64,000 nt of DNA from Cinclus cinclus (taxonomy: Eukaryota; Chordata; Aves; Passeriformes; Cinclidae), in contig NC_085055.1 of NCBI RefSeq assembly GCF_963662255.1, positions 4,646,102-4,710,101 on the forward strand. The letters run 5' to 3'. Position numbers and translations under genes: made by a program. The notes below the pieces were generated by a model. That model saw only the letters and a program-made list of their open reading frames with translations. It did no database searches and was not told where the DNA came from. Positions 11,531 through 25,379 of this stretch are shown piece after piece; within the stretch, counting starts at the first letter, position 1, and each line of letters starts with the position of its first letter.

Positions 11531-13360
11531 TGTGCAGCCTCTCTGCAGCAGGAATTTGGCACTGGCACTGCCCCACACCTCCCTCGTCACCACTTCATGG
11601 AAAGCCAGCTCTCCCTCTTGGAAGCTTTGTACTTTTCCTATTCTAACAACATACTGCAGGGGACTTCAATTATTCAGAGAGCATAAGGTACATTTTCATT
11701 TGTTTGGCATGAAGTCATTCCACCTGACATAGGCTAGCTTTGGATGTTTGATTTTCTCCCTGGAAAGCAGGCATCCATAAACAGCATTCCCAAGGGAGGC
11801 CATGCTACCAGGCTTTCCCAAATAACCCTGGGGATGGCAGAAGGGAGACCAGAGCCTCTTTCTGCATCAATACATACATTAAAATCTTATTTTAAATCCC
11901 ACTCAGCACACACGCAAAGATTTTTTTTTTTCAAAATAAAGCTTCAAATAAAGCAGCATCTCACTTTGAATTTCTGTCTGCATTCACATTTAGAAGAAAC
12001 AAAACAGAGTTTGTTTTTTATTCTCCATCAGAAGATGCTTTTGCTTCATGGAAACTTTATGCCCTTTCCTAAAGAAGTTTTCCATGGTCAAAGAGAACAC
12101 AAGCCCAAACACACTTCTGGACACGCCATGCCAGCAATTACATTTGAAGGAAACCATCAGACAAAAACCACATCAGCAGGGCTGGAAAAGGAACAACAGA
12201 GAGGAGCTAACAGGGAGAGAGAATGCTCATCCTCCCTCCTCCTTTCCTCCCCACTGTGCCAGGTACAGCTGGGCTCTTTGTCAGATTAATTGACACAGTT
12301 GGTTAATGGATAAACAATTAACCAGTGTATGCAATTATTATTTGCAAGGGACCGCAGCAGGGCTCCATAACTCAGGATTTTTAAATTTCTTTCTAAAGCT
12401 AAAGCTGTTTTCACAGCTGGCACAGACAAATCCTGGTATAAACCAGGGTCCAAACTCAGAAGAACCTGAGTCAGTCCCAGCAACAAGATTCCCCCCCATT
12501 GACATTAGAGCCAAATTTTGGGGTTGAGAGGAAAATGCGACTCCCCCGTGGCCCTGTCAGCAGCCCCATGAACCTGGGCAGTGGCCACGCTCCCTGCTAC
12601 AGCTGGCTGCTGCAGAGGACACAGGGCAAACCCAGCCCTGTGCAGGGAGGATGGCACTGGAGTCAGCTGGACAGACCACATCCCTCTGTGAACTTTGCCA
12701 AATTGCTTTACAGGGCTCTGCTCCATAAGAGCTATTTAACCTCTTGGGCAGAGTTTCCATGTGGACACTCTGCATTCCCATGGGCAAGCTGAAGAATTCC
12801 TGGGTTAATCAGCAACAGGTTGGGTGCTAACAGGCACCATTCACGGATATCCAGGATTTTACCACAAACCAGGCTGGCTACCAAGAAGGCCCTGTTTGTT
12901 CAATGCCACTTATTGCTCACACTGATGACAGACTAGAGAAGGCAATTATAAACCTCTGATACTGAACTCAAGTGACACCAGCAAAGCACAGGAGACTGAA
13001 AATAGGATGAAACTTCTGATAAATGAGTGCTGCATTTCAGTATTTAGCTGTTGCAATTCAAGACAGGTTTTTAAAAGGAAAATAAACCCGAACAGCCAAA
13101 AGAGAAAAGCCAAGGTCTGACCGAGTGAAGAACCGGCAATCTGAACAAAGGCAAAACCTGTGCCAAGATGCACAAACGGGACTATTGCCTGTGAGCCAGG
13201 AAGGAAGAGATGGTGCAGAACACAGGAAGAGTCAGACCTAAAGCATTTGACCTGTGAGAGCAGTGTCATTACTGAGAGAAGGCAGAGAAACGTGACAGCA
13301 GACAAACCCTGCAGAAAGCTGCTGTGCGCAGGGCAGACAAGAGAGAAGTGCTCTGAATTA

Positions 13361-13613
13361 GAATCACAGAATGGTTTAGGTTGGAAAGGACCTTAAAGAT
13401 CATCCATTTCTAATCCCCAGCCATGGGCAGGGACATCTTCCATTATCCCAGGTTGCTCCAAGCCCCGTCCAACCTATCCTTGAACGTTTCCAGGGATGGG
13501 GCATTCAAAACTTCTCTTGACAACCAATGCCTCACCACCCTCAAAGGCAAGAATTTGTTCCTAATATCTAATCTAAATCTACTCTCTTTCAGTTTAACTG
13601 CTGGTTTAAAGCA
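13361..13613 (-). mobile_element. CR1 non-LTR retrotransposon 3' fragment (minus strand)
   Basis: It starts AGAATCACAGAATGGTTTAG on the plus strand. Recognisable CR1 blocks follow, inverted: a GGAAAGGACCTTAAAGATCAT block, CCATGGGCAGGGACATCTTC, a TTGCTCCAAGCCCC block, and a CTAATATCTAATCTAAATCT block. It is a typical 5'-truncated CR1 copy in the same orientation as PLD1. The first bases correspond to the CR1 3' tail. Confidence 0.9.
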
Positions 13614-16600
13614 GAGACTAGGAAGAAAGCCCTATCTAATGGCAATGGCATGGCACTTGCTTGAGGAGGGGTTTGAGAGCCCCAAGGCTTGGAGGAGGCA
13701 GGGGAACAGTTTCACCCTAGCACCCACACCCCAAACCTGCTGCCAGGACATCCAGGAGCTGGTGTTTGAACAGAGGGAAGGTGCTGCTCCAGCTTTATCC
13801 AGCTCAAAGTCTGCCTGGACAAAAACAGCAAGAAGGAAAACAATGAAAAGACTCAGCAGTTAACGAAAACATTGGAAAGAATGAAGAGACAAGGAAAAAA
13901 GGAGATTATTAAAAACTGAAAGAGATAAAAGCACATAGTACAAACCCCATAAAGACTGCTGACACTCTCTTTGTCTAACCCAAGTCTCATATTAATTACT
14001 TCCTCTTGAAGTACCACTTAAGCTCTCAGCCTCCTGTCCCAGGTTGTCCCCATAGCACAAGGGCTTCCAACCTCATGAACTTGTAAAATACATACACTGG
14101 AAATAGTGACTGCACCAAGAATCAGCCAAGATTTCAATTGCAGGGAAAATCACTTAAAAAACAGAAATTAACTGTATTAATGCCCTCGTTAATATATTGC
14201 AAATCTGTAGGTCCATCCTGCAACTTTGTAAGCCAAATATCATCTTGTTATCTGCCATTTTGGTTATCCTTTAACCCCAAGTTATTATTTCAGGGATCAT
14301 ATAACCATCTCAGCCTTCACTAAAGAAATTTTTTTCTACTTGTTGCACAGGACAACAAAAGCATAGCTTTAAAGGCATGGAAACTGGAAGGCAGAAAAGA
14401 CATTTTTTGGTAAATATTCATGAAGAGTTCTGTGTTTTGAAGACACTGACGTCCTGATGTGAAAATGTATGCAGTTGGTAATAGCACAGACTATCTAAAA
14501 CTTGGTCAGCCTAAGTTTATTCTGTATCATGGCAGATCTGAAACAAGCTCAGACAATCACAGCTCCTTAATGAGGTTCCGATGCTGAAAAGCACCACACA
14601 AAGCTATGAAACCCAGAAAAATTTCATTTGGAAAAATAGGGGAGCAGAGAAGAGAAAATACATCCAGGAAAAACAGACATTTCCTGCTAATGCCTCCCAG
14701 GGTTTGATGCTCTGTATCAACTCTTATTCCTGTTGTGAGAAACACTATAATTCCTGAAAATTCTCTCATTCCTGTTCTCATGACATCTCCCCGAGTACAG
14801 TGACCTTCTGGCAAGGGCTGTGACAAGTGACCTCTGTTCCCATACTCTGTTGTCTCCTGCAGGCAGCAGAGCCCATGGTGGGACACACAAAACCCTCCCA
14901 GGCTACATGGAGCAGAGCAGACAGCCTCAGGCCAAAATAGGGCAGTAAGATGGAGTTATTAAACAGAAAACAAACAAACAACAAACCAAAACAAAGCCCA
15001 AAGAAACTGAGCCATGAATTCTCTCCCTCCTCCTACTGCTGCTGCCAGGAACCTGGGTACAATTAGAGGCACCAGAACTCAAATGAAATGCCTAAGAATT
15101 CCCATGCAGGATGCCCCCAACAGCTTTTTGCTCTGTCTAGTGGTGATGAATCTTCTGCGTGTAAATATTTCCCAATTCAGCCCATTTTAATCCTAAAATT
15201 AGCTTTGGACCACTCTGTTGTGGAGAAATACCCTCATCTAATAAGAGCCATTTCTGAGGAGTTTTTTGCCTCTGCCAGCAAAAGCTGGGCTTGTCAGCAC
15301 CCCAGATTTATGCCCTGTTACACCATCCTTCACAGCCTTGGGCAGGGGTCAGCCCTCCAACACAGTTAGGAAGTGTCCCCTATGTTCAGGATCCCTGCCA
15401 GCACATGCAAAGAGCATCCTGATTTTCCAGCCCAGGAAAAATCCCCATACTCACACAAAGCAGAACAGACACACACTGATTTTTATCTTTCCCTCAATAT
15501 TTAATCAAAATCCCAGGGCTCTTGTACGTTACTTGTAGCATGTTACATTTCCTAACTATGAAACTAAAAGACAAATGGTTGAAAAATGCCCAGCAATGCC
15601 TTAACCCTGTTCTTCAGTTTGATTCATGGAAAACACTCAGCCAGAGGAGCCAGCAGCCAGAAACAGCAAACGCAGATGCCTCCTGAAAATCTGCCCTTCT
15701 GGATGCTCATACTGCAGGGGCAGTGCAAAAGGATTAGGGTTTGTTTTCTAAAACACACAAAGCAGCCCTTGAATAAGAACCAAAGCATTGCTCCTACCCT
15801 GGAAAGATCTGGAGCTAGAGAACTGAAATAAAAAGCCAGATCAACAATAGACACGTTGAAGCATCATCCTGACTCAATTTGCCTATCTTTAGCTCAATCC
15901 TCATAAAACCAAAATATTTTAAAATACTGTTTCCAAAACAATTATTCCCACAAAGTGCTCACATTTAACAGCAATACCTCTAAAAGCAGAAACCAATTAG
16001 TGCTTCCTGCAGCACAGTTCCTTGGCTCTGCATTATTGATTTCCACAGTCCTTGCCATGTGAGGCTTATGGCCAAGCCACCAGCCTCCCACCGGAACAGC
16101 AAAGTCACAGGAATCCACACAGCCTGTTTGCAACAGGGCACGAGATGCTTCAAGTCTGGGATGTCCTGGAAATAACAGGTTTATCTTTGGAAGTCCCTGC
16201 TGCACTATCCACACTGGGCAGAGACCCTTCTACCCCTGCACAGGGCTCTGCAGCATCCATCCCACAGCACTTCTGCCAGAGAAAAGGACACAGAAAAGCC
16301 AGGCAGGTCAAGGGAAAGGATGAGGTAAGGTACTGGTGACCAACCCGCAGCTTCAGCCAGAAAGCTCCTTCGTGGTCTGTCCCCACACCCAGGCCCAGCC
16401 TAAGCATCAGGCACCCTCCCAAGGACTCGTTCCATTTGCTTTACAGAGCAGTAAAGGGAAAACAAACATCCTCAGATGGGCAGTGGCTGCTGATCTCATG
16501 CTGATGGACTGCTTGCTCTGGCTCCCAGTCCTCCTGCCCAGCAGCACCATCACTGCTCCCTGGGCTGCCACAGGAAGTGCAGCCTCCCCGGGAAGCCAAT

Positions 16601-19600
16601 CATTAGGTATTTATTGGTAATTAAGGCTGGCCCTACACATACTAATTCGTCACCTTGTTTTGGATTCCTCAGGCAGGGACAAGAGTGTTTAAGCACAGCA
16701 CTCACACTTTGGGCTGTGTATCCCTCCAGGATGACCAGCAGCCCTCCACTCCCTGATGTGGTCCATGGCACACACCCTGCAGCCCTAAATCCAGCAGCAC
16801 TGCACATAAAAACCAGGACAGAGCATGCCCAGAGCATCTGAAACCTGGTTACTCACCCCAACAGACCCACTAGCACTATAGCTGCTGACAGGCAAAGGGA
16901 ACCAGGTGACAGCACCTTGGGGATCGGCTCCATCTCAGCATCCCCAAACCACACAACCAAGATGCAGCAGAATGGTCAATAGAGCCCTGGGTTGATGGAA
17001 AAGAGGGGATTGGAGAACTGCCTGCTGCAAAGAGCAGGAAGGCCAAAGCATGCAGCACGTCTGGGTGCTGACAGACACACGGAGTTTGGCACAAGACAGA
17101 GCTCACAAAAGCTTTATATAAAATCCTAAAAGCAAGGAGCTAGCCAAAGTGAGAGTGTAATGCACAAGACTCTTAGAGTGACCATCTCCATGAGGATCAG
17201 GGTTAACAGGGAGCACCACAATACTCACAGGATGACACACATGGTTGCAGCTCTTATCTATAGCTGAACCCATCACACAAATACAGCACATATTTTAGTG
17301 ACCTAAATGTATAGGTATCTACAGGGCTGATGTCCTGTACATCACTTAACACTATTCTGGTATCTCCCAGTGCCACGTCTGCTCCATCAATTGCCACCTG
17401 CCAAGCCACATTTCCGCAGGGAATTCCGGCAGCTCGGAGACAAGTGGGCATTCTGGCAGGCAGCCCAACACCTCCATCCCTCCCTCCCTCCCACAGGGGG
17501 GTTAGGTAGCAGCTGATAAATGCAAACACAGACCTTCATATATCTTCTACCAGCCAGGCATTTCGAGGGAAAGCACTGCAGCCTGCGCTTGGGAGACAAC
17601 TGCAGCAGGCAGCAGGACCTCAGCCCAGCACTGAGCTCTGCACAGGCACTGGATCCTGGCAGCAGCTCTAGACCACAGCAATGAGCACAGGTATGGGTCA
17701 GGAAGTCAATGTTCCCGTTCCTGCTGACACCCTGCTGCTGATTGAACTGTTCCCATTAAGTGTGAACATGACTTTTCTTTCTCCTCCTGCCTTTTTCTAT
17801 GCGAAAGCACAGGGAGGTGATTTTGTTGACCCTTTACGTGACCTGTTCTAGGAAATTAGAAATTCCTGCGGGTATCACAGCAACAAGGAGCAGCAGATTG
17901 GGACTGTGTATTTTTACCAACAGTTTAACGAGAAGTTTAACACTTGAATAAAATGCTGTTTCTATTGTCTTGACTTCTGGGAGTTTTCTTGTCCTAATGG
18001 AATTTTTCAAATAATTTCCATTTAAAAGAAAACAAACAGTTGGCAGGGGCAGAGGGCCATAATGGAGGAGGAAAGTGACCCTTCCACTAAACAGTCCTAC
18101 TGTTAGTCCAATCCCCACCACAGTGCAGAACTCAAACGTTCCCATGTGGGCAGCCAAGTCCAACTCCCTTCCCTGCCAGGGGAGTGCAAGGCACAGGCTC
18201 ATCTCCAAGGTGGCTTCTCCATAACACCACCAGCTTCAAGAACAACCACTGCAAGGTGACCTCCACCACAGTTTTACAGCTCCTCTTTGTGCTCCTCAGC
18301 CAGAAACCCACTGCTTCCCCATCCCAAACAGGACCCTGCTCCACCCTGAGAGCACTGTCACGTGCTGTCCCTTCCAACGGCAGGGACAGACTGAAGCCAC
18401 AAGTGCAAAGCCCCATAATGTGCTGCAGCCACTCTCATCACCCCAAAATGCTTCTGTACTCCTGCCTGCAAGCCTGGATTCAGCACCTTTCCAAACTGAA
18501 GCTCCATCGTGATTTTTAATATTTTATTTAGCAACGCTTTTAAATGTGTTTGATGCGTTCTGGCTGATAAGCACCATAAGAATGTGATGTCTCTGTCCTC
18601 ATTTGACTTCAGTTATTTTCCAGTCTACTCCTAAAGCTGCAGCGCTCAATGGTAGCGGCTCCCACCATTGAGCTGGGACACCTAGCACTACCAAGCCTGT
18701 TGAACAATCCAGAATCATTCCCAAATAACCAGCAACAGCAGGTGCCAGAGGTGACAACAGGAGGGTGCATAGCTGCTCCTGATCCACCTTTCCAAGAACA
18801 GCTGCTTTCCCTCAGCACAGCCAGCACCAACACGGGCAGACACCAGCCCCCAGCCTCCCTTTCACACCCAGAAATCTCCAACCCGTTCCCAAACAGCTTC
18901 ATCTGTGAATTTCTGATAACACTAAGGTCTCGCAAAAACTGCAATTTCCTTCTTTAGGGCCAGCTAAAGAAATATTTGGGAACATCTCATTTACAGGAAC
19001 AAAACAATTGGCTTGGGGAAGTCCCAGGGGGAATTGTAAGAGAAGCCACTACACTAAGCTCAGAGGGCAGAGGTGATGCTGTCCCCAAGACTTCACTGAG
19101 GACTCCAGATGATTTTGCAAACCAGCCTCAACCATGGACACCCTACATGGTAACATAATAGCACCAAGGGTACAGGGTACTCAAGTTAGTGAACAGTTAA
19201 TTTTTCTATACTTTGAAGTGTTTCATTCATTATCAGAATTAAGGATAAGTAAGTAATTATAGTAATTTGGTTCTGATTTCTCAAATAATTCTGGAATGGT
19301 GGCTGAGATTTTATTCTGAGATCAAATCTAGGCAAATTCAATACGAAATTGTCTGTTATGAAGCAGTAAGTTGAAGAAACAGAATAGCTCCCTTATGTTT
19401 CTTTCTTAAATACAACTAAACACCTGCAAATTCATGCAAAATAGCACATTTACACACATTGACAATACTGACAGCTTGCTTAGAACAAAATAGATGCCGT
19501 GGACAAATTTTTTTAATCACTTTCCTAGAGGTGAAAAACAATGCCTGGATCAAGCCTGCACAGGAGCCTGCTGATGGCAGGCAGGGAAAGATGATGCTCA

Positions 19601-19927
19601 TCTCAGAGCTCGAATCAAGCCTCAGTTTCCTCCTCTCCCCCACCCACATCTCCAGACCTCCAGCACCGTACAGGCAACACAGGTTTGGGCAAGGCAGATG
19701 CCCTGCAGTTCATTCTCCTTTTGTGAACACTTCTTTACAGCATTTTCCCCATACATTCCTAGAGGAGCATTAGAGCTTTATCAGAGCATTACTTTTATGA
19801 CTTACAAGCTTAATCCTCCAGACCTCAGCACACAGTGAGGCAAAAATTAAAGACTTATTTTTCCTTCAACTGCCATGACCTTCTGGAGCAGCGCTGCCCA
19901 GGAAAGTGTTTACAGACAGTTTTCTAC

Positions 19928-19955
19928 AAAAAAAAAAAAAAAAAAAAAAAAAAAA
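19928..19955. repeat. A28 homopolymer with A-rich tail
   Basis: Twenty-eight A, then GAAAG and AAAAAG units, on the plus strand inside PLD1 intron 1. It is a simple low-complexity tract. Confidence 0.9.
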
Positions 19956-22900
19956 GAAAGAAAAAGAAAAAGCTGTTTGGCAGGAAGAAACACAATAGTT
20001 CTGGGAAAGAAGTAAAAAAGGCTAAACAGGCTCAGACAGCAGCTCCTATCTTGCCAGTTCTTTCTCCTGGTGAACAAAATGGCCCATTTGCCATAACTGC
20101 TGCCAAAACTCTGCAAGATCAGGTCTAACCACAGAGATTTCAAAGTCACCATGAGTCATCTTCTATTCTTTCCTGGTAAGACTTAATGCTGGGTGGGACA
20201 CAGACACAGAAAAAAAAAATCAATTTGCAGGAAACCTCAGTCATGGAAAAATATACTTCAGAATATCTCATGAGGACTACATAAATAGCAAAAGCGAAAT
20301 GAGAAAGTACTTCTTTCTGAAAAGGCTGTGATGCACTGCGTGTTCTCCAAATTGTTTCAGCAGCCCTTCAGCTGGGACAGAGAGGCCAGCTGAGCTCCCT
20401 AGAAGACCCCAGTAGCCACGGGTGCTTCCCCAATGCACCCAAGAGAACCACAAATAAGGCAGATCTCTACTTTTCATGCGAAATCAACTGCATCATGTAA
20501 CTGCATCTTACTTGAATTGAAAGAGAAAATACAAGTACAAACCATCCAATGGTTTCACCTCTGGTGTGTCACATTCAAAGCTGGTTGGGAGTAAGAACAT
20601 TTACTATTTAAATAAAGCCCCAACAGCAGGGTTGGCTATAGCCAGGTAGTGGGGTGCAATTATGAGTCCTGCCACGGCCACAACACCTCGGGCTACTGAA
20701 AGTGTAGGAAAGGTGCAATTAATTACTCTTGCTGGTTTATTTTTCCCCCACCCGAGGGCTTCCTGGAGGCTTCAAGCAGGAGTCAGCCCAGCTGATGGTG
20801 ACAGAAGCCTGTGCTGCAAGGTTCATCTGACCCAATGCAACGCAGCGAGCACTGTGTTCACCAGTGGGTGTTTTCTGGGTGGAACAGAGACATGCAGGAA
20901 GAACAAGAAATTACTATTTCTAAATTCAAAAAATCCTGCCAGAAGTCCAGCTGGTAAAACGGGAGAAGTTTCTAGGAAGTGGTTCTGCAATGAGTCAGTG
21001 CCAGTGGCAAGTAAGAGCCCCGAGTCACAGCATCAGCAGATCCTGGAGGGGAAAAGAGAAGCAAGTTCTTGCACAGCCAGACAACCAGAAACTGCAACTG
21101 GCTCTCAATCAGCCACTTGCACAGGCTGGGACAGAGGCTGTCAGAGCGCTGCTCTGTGGGACATTGTCTGCCTGGCACTGCCTTTTGTCTCTGTGCTCTG
21201 GAACACTTGTCCCGGAGAAAAGAGGACCCTCTGTGCCAGGACCACCTTCCCCAGCCTTGGGGAAGAAGATGTAAAGTGTCCCCAGCTCACTGGGACCTTG
21301 CTGCCAGTGTTTATCAGCAGGCTTATCTTATTTCTCCCAGAAAGGAGTCCTCATGTGAAGGCCGCACACAAGGGCTCACTGCACCCACAGAAAAAAAAAA
21401 ATGTAAGAAGGAATCAGGCCCACTCACAGCCTGACCTGAAAAACTCCATCCAGGAAATGCAGTTTAATTCCTTCTTCACCAGCAGGTGTAAGCCAGGAAA
21501 ATAGATTTCAGCATCACGAATATTCTGAATACTTGCCGCTGTCAGTAGAGTGTGCACAGGACTCCCGCACTCAGAGAGAAAAGTCTCCTTCTGTCACATA
21601 AACCTGTAGCAGTGATGAGGATTCTCATCCTCAGCCCTGCAACTCCTCTCCCAGAGGCTTTCCATGGCTGGCCAGTGGAGGGGTGCTCTTTTTCTTTTGC
21701 AAAATATGCACCCCACCACTATTTGCCTTTTTTAGTGCACCTGTCCTTTTATTACAGCCTTTCTCCCTAAATAGTGAGTTCCTTAGGGCAGAAGACAATT
21801 TATTTTATCTGTTCCTCCTCTGCCATAGAAGACAGGATAATGGAGCAAGGGACAATATTATTACACTCAGGTAGCTAATGCAAACTGGCTACTTTGCTGA
21901 CAAATCCTACTAGAGGTGTAGCACCATTTTACTTGATGGAGCTCAGTGTGGTCCACTCTGCATCCCCAGGGAGCAAAAGAGAAGATTTAAGGGCAAACAA
22001 ATCACAGAAATCCACACAGCACAAAGGTACTGACACCACACACGGCCAACAGCCGCTTCAGCGTGGACTTGGCACAGATAGGCACACCCTGTGTGCCAGG
22101 GTTCATTCCCACCCAGCCCCAATCTCAGGCACTTTTTATTGGCATCCAAGCAAGCACGGTATCCCAGTAAGACTCTCTCAGGTCATTACCTCAATATTAA
22201 AGCCCCACATCCCATGTTGGCAATAAACCCTGGGCAGGCTGTCACCCTTGCTGAGCTGACACCGTGTTCACTGCAGGAGCAGCAGCAGATCCTCTGGCAT
22301 TTGCTCCATCCTCCTTCTCTGACCCTTTTCCAGCAAGATTTCCCTGACCTGCATCTATTTAGACTCATGCGAGCCACAACTGTTTTTAAATAGAATTTTC
22401 TATTCTCTGAGACAAAACTGGCCTCTCTTCTGGGGGTATGTGGTTTCCTCTCTGCCTGGTGCCATCCCAGCTCCTTCAGGTTGCAGCTCTCCAGCGTGGG
22501 AGCAGCAGCCACCAGACTGCTTCTCCCCCTCTTCCCACACCAGCAGATGGGTGCCTGGGGGCCGGAGTTGTCTGACAGACACAAGCCTCACTCCCACTTT
22601 GTTACGTAAACCCCCAGGTTTTGGTGTTTATCTACTTGAATGATCCAGAAATCACTAAATGCCACCACAGGTGTGGGCACCAGGACCTAGGGATGTGTGA
22701 AGTGCTCTGTGTGAAGTGCTGGGAGCAGTGGTGACAGCGCAGGATAGCAAGCAGTACTAAATATGGACCGGAAAAGCCCTTATTTTGGCAAAAAGAACTA
22801 AAAAAAGGCTGGCTAAGGTTTTGTAAAGGGAAAGAAAGAAAGACACAGTTGCAACTCCTGTCAGGCAAATGATCATGACCAAATCCCAGTCCCTGCAGCA

Positions 22901-25379
22901 GTTTCCGGGGTACAGGGCATGTGAGAGCAAGTTAAAAACACATCATCAAATAATTGCCAGTCAGACAATAGGAGGAAAAGGCATGTAAAGGTTTGCTCTC
23001 ACCCTCCTCCTTCCTCACCCTTAGCCAAGACCAGGTGCTTACTGACATCAGACACTCCAGAAGAAAAGCAAAGTGTTTCTTCAGCTCTGTTATATACAGA
23101 TTTAAGACTACTGGCCAACGCTGATTCTCACTAAAGCTTTATTACTATCATTATTTTAAATCACTTGCTGCAAAATAGCTGTAAAACAACATGAAATTTA
23201 AGGAACCACCTGTTTGCAGCAAAGGCATCAGAAAGGTGCTGCTCCTCATTGAGCACGATGGCCTCCTGAACAACTCCAGCAATTTCAGACACTGAGTTTC
23301 TCCTTTGATGTATTCACTGGCTACAGACATAGAAGATAAAACTAAAAGCCTCTAGGAACACTAGTGACTGATATCTTCCTTATTATGTCATTTCAAGGGA
23401 GTAACACTTGTAATGCCAGCATTTAAGTGCATTCCCCTGAAACTTCTTTCCCTGAAGGTTTGATAACCTGGTTTAAATCCATTTACTGAGTAAAACCCAA
23501 GTTCAGCTGGCTGAACTTTCACTTAACCACGTAAGAGATTTCTCAAATGACTGCTGGAGATAAGACCCACTCCCTTAAAACATCTTTTCTTCACTACAGA
23601 TACAACTGCAGTCTAAAGAGCACTTCCTAAATTGCAGGAATAACAATGTCAAAATTACACAACCCTTTACACTTCGTTATTATTTAGAGTAATAAAAACC
23701 TCTAGGACAGGCATGAGATTGCAGCACACTTTGTGAAAGATTAATTTCACCAGCAATGATCACCTACCTAGTACTTATATAATTTCATTTGCACACATGT
23801 GAAACAGCATCTTCAGCAGTTTAAAGAAGCTGCAATTTGATAACAGCACACCCTTCCCAGCTGGGAGAGATCAGGACATACCTGTAAACAACAGCATTTT
23901 TTGTGGCAGGAATTCAAGCACCTCAAAATAAGAAGAGCATCATGGCCTCCAGGAAAAGTGAATTTATTAAGTCTTTTCCAGTAAGACCAGAGCCTCAACA
24001 CTAATTTTCAACCGTCCTGAAAAGGATGATGTTATATATCAAGATAAAACTAAAAAGGCAAATGAGTATTTAAGTGAACCATTTCACTCTTCTCTACCTA
24101 GGAAAGTTTGAATCTTGGCAAAATCAAATTCAACCGCTGTACTTCTCAATAAACTTTAATTCAATCGAGTGAATGTCTACAGCAACGTCTGTAAACTTTA
24201 ACAGGTCTTTTCAGAGGGATCTGACCTTGGCCCTGTCCCACAGGGAGCTCTGACCAAGCCTGGAGCTGGCCTCCTCTCTAGAGGGGAGAGCAGATCCAGG
24301 CTCAGTATCCCAGCCAGCAAACCCTGCACCAAGATGGGTGATGGGGACGCCATGGGAGATCACCCATGTGCTGTACCTCCATGCCTGGAGGAGGCCAGAC
24401 ACATTCACCCACTGCAAAAAAATCTGATTTTACAGGCTTAGCACTACCTCATGGCAGAAGGACGGGCCTCTTTCAGCTGCAGGCAAGGGCAGGGCAGGTG
24501 CACAGGGGGGACTGGCTGCTGCCATGCCACCCCAGTGCACTGCAGCAATCCCCTGAGCCCAGATCAGAGATCCCAGCATCCCTGGGGAGTGCTCAGAATC
24601 ACAGGATAACAGTGAGCCTGAGAAAAGGGCTCTCCAGCAGCAAAGGAAGGGTAGCCCACAGACTCAAACCCTGAGCTTTCCAACTTCTGGCTAAGCTGGG
24701 CAGGATTTGGCCCTGAGACCCAAGTCACGGGGCTAACACTCCTGTGAGCATCGTGAGGTGGAAATTAAGTTCCCTGATTACTTGTGAGCCTCTGGCATGA
24801 ACTCAGGCTTATCAAATGGCAGAGACGGCACGGGAGGGAAAACACGAATTCTCGAGTGATTAAAAACACTCGAAAGAGAGCTCCCACCCCTCGAGCCGCA
24901 AACACAGGCAGCTCAAAACACAACGCAAACAGGGAGCTTTTATCCCAGCAGCCACGGGCACACCGACCTCGCCGTGACATCCACACTTACCATCTTCCAC
25001 CAGCGTCAGATCTGCAGAGCTTCATCTACCCAGTCCCACTGCGTGTCCCCAAACAGCCTCGATGCTGGGAGAGGCATCGTGCAGATGTACCGGGAAGAGG
25101 GATGCAGGGCTCACACAGACCTGGGCACACATTGGGCATTGTCCTTCTATGTGCAGACAGCCTGGTCAGCCCGGGGAAACGCTTCCAAAGCCAACGGAGC
25201 TGCACTGACCTGAACTGCGGTCCAGAGAGGACCAGAGGCAACGCGCGGCTGAAGATTTCTTCGAGAGCATCAGGCCAAGTAATGAAAATCAGCAAGAGGC
25301 AGAAAAGGCTTGCATTGCAAGAAACCCACCCGGCAGCTCGGCAGAACGGGCTGTGTCAGTACGTTTAGTAACTCTCAGG

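Noticed and set aside
22681..22722. Short direct duplication of a GTGTGAAGTGCT-like unit.
   Set aside because: Only two imperfect copies; no sign of a functional repeat array.
24784..25368. 194-codon plus-strand open frame next to the CpG island.
   Set aside because: It lies in the CpG-rich shore where stop codons are depleted. The translation is arginine-rich and resembles no protein, and a second frame is also open.
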